A stretch of 64,000 nt of DNA. It comes from Armigeres subalbatus (taxonomy: Eukaryota; Arthropoda; Insecta; Diptera; Culicidae). The stretch covers positions 368,799,925 to 368,863,924 of the forward strand of contig NC_085141.1 of assembly GCF_024139115.2 (NCBI RefSeq), written 5' to 3'. Shown here one piece after another: positions 36,845 through 46,848 of this stretch. Under the pieces are notes generated by a model. The model made no database searches. It was not told where the DNA came from and saw only the letters and a list, made by a program, of their open reading frames with translations. Numbering within the stretch: position 1 is the stretch's first letter; the number at the start of each line of letters is the position of its first letter. Both the position numbers and the translations under genes were made by a program.

Positions 36845-38809
36845 CGCACTGTGGTCGGATATCATAAAATCATGGCATTAATAAATACCTTAGGGTAGCC
36901 TTATAGAAGTTTGGTGTCTTCCACAAAGTTGTTGCATGATAAGTAGGCCTTCACATAGTTCGGAACTTTCTCGCTAGGGCGGCGCTTCAGCTAACTTTTT
37001 ATATGAGCGTGATAGGATGATGGTGTCTTCAGCAAAGTTCAAGAATTCAGTATTATGAGGAACTCTTGTGAAGAAACCATCTTTTAAAAGGCTTTTGATT
37101 TTGATATGCAATGCATCTTATGTAAAAATTGTGATTTAATATCAAAAATTGGATTATTTCTAGCTTAATTTTGTATCTATTTCCGCATAATTTGTCTGTA
37201 TCCGGGAGAGTAATATATGGTAGGGTTGGACCCGATTGAACCGACAAACAACTTAAAAAATGCCATATTTATCATAAAATATTCAAAAATATATAGAAAA
37301 ATCGGTTTATTTTCCCACTCCCTTCACATCCCACCGAGATTTTATCTCGGATAGAATCTGTGGGTTGTAAAGAATATAACGGAGGGGATTTTTGTTGCAG
37401 AAACTTGCCGTAACTCTCAAACAACCTACTTTCATTTGTTCAACTGTATGATTTTGCGCTCAATTTAACATACGCCACGAATTCCTTGGACTGCAAACTA
37501 GCATTTATAGTGCCATGCACAAGAAATTTTTATGCAGGCATTACATTTTCTTAAATAATAGTTTTCAATATCTTAATATTTATTTAACGTTGACATACCA
37601 ACTGCAAAACACAATATAAATATAGAATGTTGTGTATATTAATCATCAAAGAACGTAATATTTTTTTTTTCCAAAATTAAGAGATGTGTCACAGTTTCCG
37701 GTGATGCTTCATGAGAGCCCATTTTCAACGATTTAGTGCTTGAAGACGAAAATAGAATATCACCAAATATACTAATACCAGATGGTATTTCTGACGAATC
37801 TTATCCAATAGATATCTTCAAATTTTTATGAGTTGCAAACTCCTCGAATCAAACATAGATTTATGGACGACGTTAAATAATAACAACGTTTTTATTTGAA
37901 CTACCCAGAGTTTGTTAGGAATATGGATAAAATAAAACTTTCTTGTTTCAAAATCTGTCCAGAGTGTACGAACTTTAATCTCAAGAGAACTAAATCTATA
38001 GTGCCATTTAGTGTTTTCTTAACTAAATTCCGAAAAAAAAAGCAAAATAACTAAAACGAAGTTTAAACGCTGCCCAGAAAGTATATGTGCTCATTATAAT
38101 ATAAGTTTTACTGCATACTTTGATTGAATAAGTGACAGGTTTCCGACAAACACTTGTGGAGCTAAATAAATGTCAAGACATTGTGGAAGATTTGCGGCAT
38201 GTTTCTGCAACCAAAATCCTCTCCGTTACATTCTTTGCAACCTAAAGATTCTATCCGAGATAAAATCTAAGTGGGAAGTGGAGGAAGTAGGAAAATAAAT
38301 CGATTTTTCCTCATATTTTTGAATGTTTTACAATAATTATGGTATTCTCCATGTTCTTTATTGGTCAAATCAGCTCAGACACTACTACATATTGCTCTCT
38401 GAGATACAGAAAAATTATGCGGAAATAAATATTGCACATAGATACAAAATTAAACTAAAAATAATCAAATTTTGGATATAAAAACACAATTTTTACATAA
38501 AACGCATTGTATCTCAAAATCAAAAGCCTTTTCAAAGATGATTCCTTCACAAGAGTTGCTCATAATACTGAATTCTTAAACTTTACTGAAGACACCATCA
38601 TCCTATCACGCTCATATAAAAAGTTAGTTGAAGCGCCACTCTAGAGGGAGAGTTGCGAACTATTTTTTACTACCATATGAAGGCCTACTTATCATGAAAA
38701 AAAACTTTAGGACAGACATCAAACTTCCACGAGGCAACCCTAAATAGTTATTTATTAATGATTTCATGATATCCGACCTCTACGACTCTCTACGACACTA
38801 CCCATAATT

Positions 38810-38940
38810 TGATTACCCATAATGCCATTACCCCGAAGGCCACTACCCCGAACGGCGCAACCCCGAATGAATCACTACCCCGAATCCCATTACCCCTAAT
38901 GGGACACTACCCCGAATGAGCCAGTACCCCGAATTAGTCA
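38810..38940 (+). repeat. terminal ACCCCGAA array, left
   Basis: Eight or nine units of 12-16 bp, for example CCATTACCCCGAAG and CACTACCCCGAATG. The opposite strand of 40560-40697 carries the same motif, so the two arrays could pair. Confidence 0.9.
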
Positions 38941-39249
38941 TTATTTCGAGTTTATACTTCATTTCAATGAAATGAATTATAAATGTTACTCAATAAAAGT
39001 TCAAAATTCATATGAATGAACACTAATTGGAACTGAAACTGTTTCAACGCAGTATAGAACTAAGTATTCTTAGTCCGTAAGATCCCGTTCCACTTCGTAT
39101 GAAACTCTTCAAGATTCCAATTTGAGGCAATTGCGGTCCACGTCAGCATGGCTACAAGGGCAACATTGTTGAAGTTGTTCCTTGGTCGCTGTAGTAAAAG
39201 CAACAGATTCTGGATGAAGCGTGGTCTAAATCTCAGAATCGACGAGTGG

Positions 39250-39530
39250 GTGAATAGGTGAGTAAGAGTGAGTGAGTGAGTGAGCGAGTAACAGTAAATG
39301 AGTAAGAGTGAATGAGTAAGAGTGAGTGAGTAAGAGTGAGTGAGAAGGATAGAGCGAATGATTGAGAGTAAATGAGTGAGTGAAAGTGGACGAGTGAGTA
39401 AGAGTGTTTAAATGAGTAAGAGCGGGTGAATAAATGAGAGTGGGTGAGTGAGTAATAATTAGTCAGGCAGAGGAAATGAGTGAGTAAGAGAGTGTGTTTA
39501 TGAGAGAGAGAAAGAGAGGGAGATCTTGCT
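39250..39530 (+). repeat. GAGT/GTAA simple repeat tract
   Basis: An imperfect (GAGT)n run with AAGAGTGAATGAGT variants, inside foldback-like element 2. Two diverged units of the 53-bp satellite follow at 39530-39640. Confidence 0.85.
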
Positions 39531-40075
39531 TGTCTTCGGGAAGTTGCGTTGACTTAAAGAAGGCATCATCTCGGTTCGCCTTCTGTCGGGAAGACGCGTT
39601 ACTTTTTAAAAGGCATTATTTCCTCTGTGTGCCTAACAGGGTTGAAATATGTCAAAGTCAATGCATTGAAAAACATATTCTCCGGTCAATCTCATCGCCA
39701 CCGTCGTGAGTGCGACTGTAGGGCAGCCAAAAAATCATTCCAGCACCAACCATTCAATTTACCATTCATCCCAACACAAGTCGCTCTGACAGACTGCTCA
39801 GTTCGTGCGCCACCGCATGAACGTAAGTGGCCCATTTAAACGCGTGGTGCATTTTTGTCATTTGCTGGGTGTATGTGTACATTTTACTGTGGCGAATTTC
39901 TTATTCGTGGCGAACTGGGTGATGTGAGTTCTGTTAATTTCTCCTCTCCTTCTTCGGGAATGTGAAATCGATCTCAGGGAAGGAAGAAAATAAAAAATGA
40001 AATGAAAAACATAACTTTCATCCAGTGCTGCCGAATATTTACAAGCCTGGTGCCTTATCGTGATATAAGCACGTT

Positions 40076-40385
40076 CATTTGAAGGAGGTATCATCTCCTC
40101 TGTCTGCCTTATACCGGGCAAACGCGTCCATTCAAAGAAGGCATCATCTCCTCCGTCTGCCTTATACCGGGCAAACGCGTTCATTTAAAGAAAGCATTAT
40201 TTCCTCTGTGTGCCTTATACCGGGCAAACACGTCCATTTAAAGAAGGCATCATCTCCTCTGTCTTCCTTATACCGGGCAAATGCGTCCATTCAAAAAAGG
40301 CATTCTTTCCTCTGTCTGCCTTATACCGGGAAAACTCGTTCATTTAAAGAAAGCATCATGTCGTACCGGGAAAACGCGTTCTATT
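40076..40385 (+). repeat. 53-bp satellite of foldback-like element 2
   Basis: Six units of TTTAAAGAAGGCATCATCTC followed by CTCTGTCTGCCTTATACCGG and GCAAACGCG. Homologous units lie in the other two foldback-like elements (57050-58650 and, complemented, 59600-60300). Confidence 0.9.
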
Positions 40386-40559
40386 GTTCAAAAGGATCTC
40401 TTACCCTATTTCGTAGAATAGTACCTTTCTAGGTCATAATGACAAGACTGACAGTTAAAGTTAAATAGATGAAAAATCAAAACTGTTGCTTAAACTGGTT
40501 GCGATTCGTCGATATCTGATAGTGTTAAACATAATAATAGAATACTACAGATTCTACAT

Positions 40560-40697
40560 TTTTTCGGGGTAATTGCTTTTCGGGGTAGTGGATTTCAGGG
40601 TGTCCCATTCGGGGTGATGGTTTTCGGGGTACTGTTACATTCGGAGTAGTGGCCTCCGGGTAATGGCATTCGGGGTACTGGCTTTCGGGGTAGTGTG
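40560..40697 (-). repeat. terminal ACCCCGAA array, right
   Basis: Nine units seen as TTCGGGGTAGTGG on plus, the inverse of the left array, with occasional base changes. Confidence 0.9.
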
Positions 40698-41005
40698 ATG
40701 GAGCCTATCCGACCACAGTGCGTCATTTTCGAAGCAGCAATTCAGGAAATAAGTGCGGCCCAAAACCGCACATCGTGAATTTCGAGCGGTGGATCCCATC
40801 GCAAACACTTCATTCAAGTACCGCAACTACTATAGTGGCGGCGACAAGGCAGAACGTGGAGTTAGTCTCATGATGCTCGGGAAACAAATGAAGATGATGA
40901 TGAAATAAATGTTATCCGGTTTAAGTGATAAGCGACCGCGGAAGCGTGTTAAGAATGAAGGACAAATTCTTCAACCACAGCCTGATCAGCATCTATTTCC
41001 CACTA

Positions 41006-41060
41006 ACTTGAAACGCAGGCCAAGTTTCAGTTGGAATGTAGTTCTATGGAAGAATAAGCT
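41006..41060 (+). mobile_element. SINE 3' tail fragment
   Basis: ACGCAGGCCAAGTTTCAGTT and GGAATGTAGTTCTATGGAAGA match the last 60 bp of the SINE at 29106-29387. The head is absent. The rest of 40723-41165 is unassigned. Confidence 0.65.
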
Positions 41061-41165
41061 TGCAATGTACTTACGAGATTGACTGATTCACCGAAACCGA
41101 GTGCTAAACTGTTAGCAAGCTTTCAATCGTAAATATTATCGTACATAGATATTGTAACATACTAG

Positions 41166-41285
41166 AGTCGGTTTTTACCGCGTAAATACCAAAATATGTC
41201 TGAATGAACCGCGGAAATCCAGAAATTCGAGTAAAAAGTTGCACAAAAAGCGATTCCTGTAAAAATAACCGCCTAAAAACCGACT
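41166..41285. mobile_element. 120-bp MITE, GTCGGTTTTTA ends
   Basis: AGTCGGTTTTTACCGCG at the left and, complemented, AGTCGGTTTTTAGGCGG at the right. The interior contains GAACCGCGGAAATCC and no ORF. Confidence 0.7.
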
Positions 41286-41894
41286 TCAGTGTTCATCGGG
41301 TATGAAGCATTGACTCTTCCTTGATCGAATGGTCCAAAAAAAATGAAAATCCATAGAGAAACGGCTGAGATAAACCAAAGTCTATCATATTTTCGGGACG
41401 TTTTTTAATTTTTTGCAATCGTAAAGTGTACCCAATATAAAAAAAGACAGACGTAGTTCTACCAGAGGCGTCGCGTCCGCATGTGCAACCTGTGCACTGC
41501 ACATGTTGCAATTTTATCCCCAACATTTAAACTCTAGATAGATTTCTTGTCTTTCTAATCCAAGCATGTATTTGAATTATGTGCATTTGAAAGATGTTTC
41601 ATGCAAATTTGACTATTAAATACATAAACGGAAAATATGCATGTTTTTTTTATAGGCGGCATGTGATGTGAGGCAACCAAATGCTGCGATGGGGACGCGT
41701 TATAGTTTTCTCTACGATACCGAACCGACCCACCGACACCACATGTTGTATCAACACGGAACTTTCAGCCGAGAACGTTTTGTCATGTATCATACACGCA
41801 TTATTTTGTATGTGTGGATCATCTGCTCTAACCGCAATCGGCGATGTATAGGTAGTCAAAGCGTTCCTCGCAGGCAGTGCACGGTTTGGTGCCT

Positions 41895-42285
41895 ATTGGC
41901 GCTTTGATGTTGCATGAAGAAGAAGAAGAAGCAGAAAGATGATATTCGAAAAAATCTCCACGGGAAACCATACGAAGAAGTTTTTAAAACTCTTCTCAAA
42001 AATTCTAAAAGCAATTTAATTGAAAACGGTAAGCAGTACGGGGTTGGACTTTTCTTCTACTGTATAATAACCACAATATTTCTTTTCGAAATTTTATTTT
42101 CTAATATTACACTTAAAACATAGTATAAGAAAAGTCCAACCCCGTACTGCTTACCGTTTTTAATTAAATTGCTTTTAGAATTTTTGAGAAGAATTTTAAA
42201 AACTTCTTCGTATGGTTTCCCGTGGAGATTTTTTCGATTATCATCTTTCTGCTTCTTCTTCTTCATGCAACATCAAAGCGCCAAT
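41895..42285. repeat. 391-bp hairpin repeat
   Basis: Arms of about 165 bp (41895-42062 and 42121-42285) start ATTGGCGCTTTGATGTTGCA and are nearly perfect complements; the loop is about 60 bp. Each arm encodes the same short frame (KNLHGKPYEEVFK, then NLIxNGKQYGVG), and one arm-like copy lies at 30895-31046. It may be a MITE-like foldback unit. 41286-41894 beside it is unassigned. Confidence 0.82.
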
Positions 42286-44069
42286 CGAGAACCGCTTCAA
42301 ACAGCGCATGCGCGATTCGGTGAAGAGAGCGCGGTCGGAACAAAATCGAAAGAGAAGAGTAAAGCGCGAGCATTTCTGCTTCCTCAAAGCGTTCCATGAC
42401 GAAAGTTCCGCTTTGTATAAGCAACGCGCAGCAAAAGCGCTATTGATATTTTTAGGTACATATTGGGGAAACAGACCGAATTTTATGAAATTTGGCCACA
42501 ATATTCTTTGATATGCAAAGAATGTTTGGGCCAAATTTGAACATAATCAGTCACAAAAAACCCCTCTGCCAATAATAGAACAAAACCTGCCAAAGCCGTC
42601 ATTACCCCTATGTTAAATGGGATGGCCCGTTTACACATCCACTAATCCTGACGACAATGTACTGTTCGATAACACTAACGCGACATTAGCTCAATTTAAA
42701 CAGAAATTGTCATCTGCTAATAAGCGCAATAAAACCTGTTTACAAATACGCCTATTATATTAGACATTGAAGTATCCGATAATATTAACATATTTTAAAC
42801 AGACATTTCATCTTCTGATGAAAATCTATATTGTCGCAGAATTAGCGAATATGAAACGCGCCAACATTTTTAAAGAAATTTTTCGAGGTTTTTTTTCGAG
42901 AAATCCAATATATTTAGTTAGGGAGGGGGTAAGCCAAATGTCAATGGTCCACACGAATTTATGAAATTTTTTATGAGCAAGTTTCCATGCTGATGGACGG
43001 AAAACTTCTCGACATCTGTCCAGTCCAGAATATTGATCAAAGATATAAATTGTAAATAGAATAATTATTAATTGAGAAGAGTAAGGGCTATGAACTTCAT
43101 TGTTCTCGTTATTGTACAGACTTTATTTTTCTGATATGACATGCTAATTACAAATTATTATTAGAGCCTATATATTCCTTTTCTGTTCCTTTTCTGTATT
43201 TAAAACTTCGTCTCATTTTACGAATAACTCAAATTAGAATTGAAAGTACCAGTTCAATAATTTCCGAATAGATATATTGCTTATTTGCCACATTGGAAAC
43301 GATTCTGATGATAGTATTTTTTAATTTTACTTAAATCACTTTGAAGCTTAGTTAAGTTTGAGTTAATTCAGAAAATAAGAAGTAGCTAAGAACCAGTTAG
43401 ATGCAACAAAATAAGCAAACATATTGAGAAACGCGCTGGAAAATTATTTGTTTATCATTTCAGGTCCCTTTTATGTGTTTTTTTTCGAAATATTAGAATA
43501 GTGCACAGGTTGAAGAATTGATCACGCGACGCCTCTGAGTTCTACGTTAAAAACGATAAGGGAATTCCGGACAAGTTAATTTCAATTTACTATATAAAAT
43601 TTCATTCAGATTTGTATTCTATCAGATTTCTTTTATTAGCATTGGTTCATACGACTTCTATAGTTATTTGTTAAAAAAGTAACCAATTTCTTCTGTGCAC
43701 AATATGAAAGTAATAACGATTATTCACATTTTCATTGCTAATCACGCGTAAACTCTCACTACATTTGTGCCCATTAACCATGTCGGCCTAAAAATTGTAC
43801 CATACTCGAAAACAAGACTGTTTAAAACATATGTTGGTCTGCTTCTAGCTATCCACAGTCCCCTCGATTTTTTAACGGACGAACTATCGCGCAAATGGCT
43901 AACCCTATCACTGCTCGTTATTGGAGAAACTGTCAACAGGTGCCGACATAGATAGCAGTGAATAATTGTATGTATTTATATACCATTGTTAGAGTGTAAA
44001 TTTATCAAAATTCAAATTTAATTCAAAATAAAAACTACATCTTAACGGCTTAACGCTCGACGGTCTAGT
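42286..44069. other. AT-rich stretch, nothing recognised
   Basis: A small imperfect hairpin (AAATTTGGCC / GGGCCAAATTT) lies at 42488-42540. No motif-bearing ORF. Confidence 0.45.
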
Positions 44070-44160
44070 GACGAGCTCGGCGGTCTAGTGACTACCGCTT
44101 TTGCCTCACAAGCAGAAGGTCGTGGGTTCAATCCCAGGCTCGTCACTGTTAAGAAAATGT
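44070..44160 (+). mobile_element. tRNA-Val-like SINE head
   Basis: 44070-44144 is a 75-nt near-cloverleaf with a perfect 7-bp acceptor stem (GACGAGC / GCTCGTC), an anticodon arm TTTGC CTCACAA GCAGA with anticodon CAC, and a B box GGTTCAATCCC. The T stem is imperfect and the D arm is irregular, so this is more likely a SINE head than a working tRNA gene. It shares GAAGGTCGTGGGTTCAATCC-like text with the head at 13246-13874. A short duplicate CGGTCTAGTGAC precedes it. Confidence 0.7.
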
Positions 44161-44172
44161 GGCGTGAACTAC

Positions 44173-45272
44173 ACACTAATTTTTTTTCGCTGAAATCCAG
44201 CAAAATTTTGCTGTTTTTTTGTGCTGTTCATCCAGCAATTTTTTCAGCAAACCAAATTACTGTTCAACCAGCAAAATCAAAATTCAAAAAAGTGACAGAT
44301 CGAATACTGAAAATGCAGCAAAACATGATTCAGTTTGCTGAAAACCAGTAATTTGCTAGAAAAATTATTATTGCTGTATTTTCAGCAATTCTTCGTAGAT
44401 TTGCTGAAATTACAGCAGTTACTGTAAATAAATCTCAAAATAAAACAACGAAAAAATATAATTGTGATTTAGAACGCTACATAGTACATTTTATTTGTAT
44501 GATTATGCTATGCTCATTGAACGTTCAAAATACTGCAAAAATAGAAAAGATGCCGGTCCTTAAGCATCTCTATTCATTTCCCGTTCACGCTTCATGAGTA
44601 TTCTACTTGTTGTATCGATTAATTTGTCTGAAAATGTAATGAGAAACAATTCAAGTCAATTAGTTGTAATTGAAAGTTGATCTAGTAAATATTTTTCATT
44701 TGTTTTTAGATAGGAGCTTATGAGCAAGCAAATTTGAAAAATGGTTCGTACTTACAGCAATGCTCTTACAAACAAAATCTTGGTCCACCAAAATGTTGAC
44801 TTTTCTAAGTCACAATTCCATTCAATATTGATTCCGCGTATTTGTTCTATTGTCAAACACGAAACTTAGTCAATTGGCAATGAAAAATTAAAAAGGAGAC
44901 TGTATTTTTAATTTGCAATATGTACTTCATTAATCAGCCATGTTGTCAAGCGATTTTGTTTTTAACAAAAGAGAAATAGCAAATACTGATGGTTTCCAGT
45001 AATAATTGGTTTGTTGTTATCCATTCAGCAATATTATTTTTGCTGGTTTTCGGTACTTTTATTAACTGATTAAATAGTAATATCGACATGACAGCTACAT
45101 TACTGATTTACAGCAAAAATATTTTTACTGGATGCAAACAGTATTTCTTAATACTGTCATCTATAGTAAACTTCCAGAAAAAAAAAATGTTGTATTTCAG
45201 CAAACTGAGAATTGCTGATATGCTTTCAGCAAATGATTTTGCTGGATCATAAAAAGAAAATTTGGTGTGATG
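44173..45272. mobile_element. 1.1-kb TIR element rich in CAGCAA motifs
   Basis: Imperfect terminal inverted repeats: CACACTAATTTTTTTTCGCT...ATCCAGCAAAAT on the left, CACACCAAATTTTCTTTTTA...ATCCAGCAAAAT complemented on the right. More than a dozen CAGCAAA or TTGCTG words cluster in the outer 200 bp of each side and thin out in the centre. No transposase. Confidence 0.7.
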
Positions 45273-45337
45273 TATATAATTTTCCTTGGTGAATTCTCTA
45301 TCTATGCTTCTACCTTATCCAATTAACAAAAAATTCC

Positions 45338-45655
45338 CGCTGCAGCAAGAGACCCAGCAGAACGTGGAACGTAATGGACGAAAGCGGAGACAGCAGACCC
45401 GCCGTTTTCAGGAATAAAAACGTCGCTTGGAAGAAGCGGAGTGCAAGGAGATGGAACAGCTGTGCCGTTCTCAAGAAACTCACAAGTTCTATCAGGAGCT
45501 CCATGCATTAGGCAAAGGTTTCGTGCCGAGAGCCAAGATGTGCCGGGATAAGGATGGGAGCATATTGACGGACGAACGTGTGGTGATCGAAAGGTGGAAG
45601 CAGCACTACGAGCAACTCTTGAATGGCGCTGAGCAGGGATTTAATCATAAAGAGA
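45338..45655 (+). pseudogene. RTE-like element B, N-terminal RT part
   Basis: The frame reads KRRLEEAECKEMEQLCRSQE, then FYQELHALGKGFVPRAKMCR and DERVVIERWKQHYEQLLNG, homologous to the pre-palm region of copy A2 (PQPDMCKDINGNLLTNERE, WRQHYEEHLNG). A stop precedes it at 45420. It is a distinct subfamily. It is interrupted at about 45656 and continues at 46107. Confidence 0.85.
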
Positions 45656-45716
45656 AAGAACAAGTCTCTCACTTATCATCTCTGTATACATATACGATAT
45701 GTAGCATACCGCGAGA

Positions 45717-45850
45717 CAGTGGCGTAGCCAGAAAATTGGTCTGGAGAGGGGTTTTCTGAACAAATTTTTTTCTCGAAAAAAAAAATTTCTTCTGTAAATT
45801 TTGTCTCGAGGGGGTTTTATGTCCAAAACCACCCCGTGGCTACGCCACTG
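45717..45850. mobile_element. 134-bp hAT-type MITE
   Basis: Ends CAGTGGCGTAGCCA on both sides (inverted) and a perfect 8-bp duplication CCGCGAGA (45709-45716, 45851-45858). Both are hallmark values for the hAT superfamily. It sits in repeat D copy 2. Confidence 0.92.
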
Positions 45851-45852
45851 CC

Positions 45853-46106
45853 GCGAGATACTTTTTCGCAAGCTGTGATGATAAAGAACTGAATCATGAA
45901 TGTCATGAATGTCATGAAAATCATGAATGAAAAATGAGAATCACCATTTTCTGTGGGGCTGCCTATCCGATTCTGTTTTTTCGCACTTGTATACAAGTTT
46001 GATAAATTTGTTATCATGGTTTATTATGATTCGGAACAGTTTTTGCCTCTCTTTTATCGTTGTTCGTTATCTATTGAGAGCGATTTCTGCAAACCCTGGC
46101 GCTGAA
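45853..46106. repeat. dispersed repeat D, copy 2
   Basis: Shares GCCTCTCTTTTATCGTTGTT, ACTTGTATACAA and TATCTATTGAGA with 30395-30730. Together with 45656-45716 it forms the insert that breaks RTE-like element B. 45660-45710 is the complement of 2074-2128. Confidence 0.7.
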
Positions 46107-46595
46107 AGTACATGCAATAAAAGCCAAGGTAGCGGAGATGACTACGTCAGTTCAATGAACGATGGAAGCCAACCACCCACCTTGAGGGAAAGCTAAGGAT
46201 GCCATCCCCCAGCTAAAGACCAATAAAGCAGCTGGTATGGATGGTATTGGAGCTAAGCTCATCAATATGGGCCCGGAAAAGTTGGCCACTTGCCTGCTCA
46301 AACTGTTTGACCGAATCTGGGAAACTTAACAGCTACCGGAGGAGTGGAAGGAAGGGGTTATATGCCCCATCTACGAGATAGGCGACCAGCTGGAGTATGA
46401 GAACTTTCGAGCGATGCCGCCTACAAAGGAAGTTATCAAGCCGGCTTCGTTGACGGCCGCTCGACAACGGACCAGATCTTTACTGTACGGCAAATCTTTC
46501 AAAAATGCCGTGAATACCAGGTTCCAACGCCCCATATATTCATTGATTTGCAGGCGGCATACGACAGAATAGGGCTACAAAATGGTGAGTTGACA
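46107..46595 (+). pseudogene. RTE-like element B, RT fingers and motif A
   Basis: After a frameshift the plus strand reads AIPQLKTNKAAGMDGIGAKL, then LPEEWKEGVICPIYEIGDQL, then SYQAGFVDGRSTTDQIFTVR and FIDLQAAYDRI (motif A), where it stops. A segment between GDQLEYENFRA and SYQAGF is deleted. The palm catalytic box never follows; other sequence begins at 46600. Confidence 0.85.
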
Positions 46596-46599
46596 TCCG

Positions 46600-46848
46600 A
46601 GATGGAGCGCCTAACATAGCTCTGGTCCTCACAAGTTCTAATACTCACGATTCCACGGGTCTTCTTATGGTTGTGTGCAGTGCCTGGGCACTGTTGTCCT
46701 TCTGACATCAGCTAGAGTGAGAGGGTGTGTCCTGTGGGGTCTGCCTAGGATGTGTTGGGGTTCGACAGTGGGCTCTGTTGAAATTTCTATAAAAAAAACT
46801 GCATGTGGTCCCAAGCATTCATCGGCTGAGTAAATAAAAAATAAAAAA
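46600..46848 (+). repeat. LINE/SINE 3'-end-like segment with A/T-rich tail
   Basis: A non-coding 250-bp segment ends GCTGAGTAAATAAAAAATAA, a tail of the style of the RTE copies here. It contains GGTTCGAC within AGGATGTGTTGGGGTTCGAC, which resembles text in the SINE at 29106. Family not determined. Confidence 0.5.

Larger units (their letters stand above)
38779..40705. mobile_element. foldback-like composite element 2 (ACCCCGAA arrays)
   Basis: It is inserted in the right terminus of the element above, with the 9-bp duplication TATCCGACC at 38770-38778 and 40706-40714. The ends are inverted arrays of ACTACCCCGAAT-like motifs (38810-38940 and 40560-40697). The interior carries a (GAGT)n tract and a 53-bp satellite. 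No transposase is encoded. Architecture and the 9-bp duplication recall Drosophila FB elements, but terminal motifs are different and relationship is inference. Confidence 0.85.
36845..40722. mobile_element. long-inverted-repeat element split by a foldback-like element
   Basis: The arms run 36845 to about 37410 and about 38190-38778 plus 40715-40722. The left terminus CGCACTGTGGTCGGATATCA is repeated inverted, its outer 14 bp being found only after the inner element (40709-40722). Without the insert the element is about 1,942 bp with arms near 570 bp, sharing AAAAGGCTTTTGATTTTGA-type text and TTTATCTCGGATAGAATCT. The loop (37410-38190) has no ORF of note. Class unknown. Confidence 0.85.

Noticed and set aside
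44070..44144. Functional tRNA-Val gene
   Set aside because: The T stem is mismatched, the D arm irregular and related heads occur in a longer SINE at 13246; reported as a SINE head instead, with the alternative kept as a finding.
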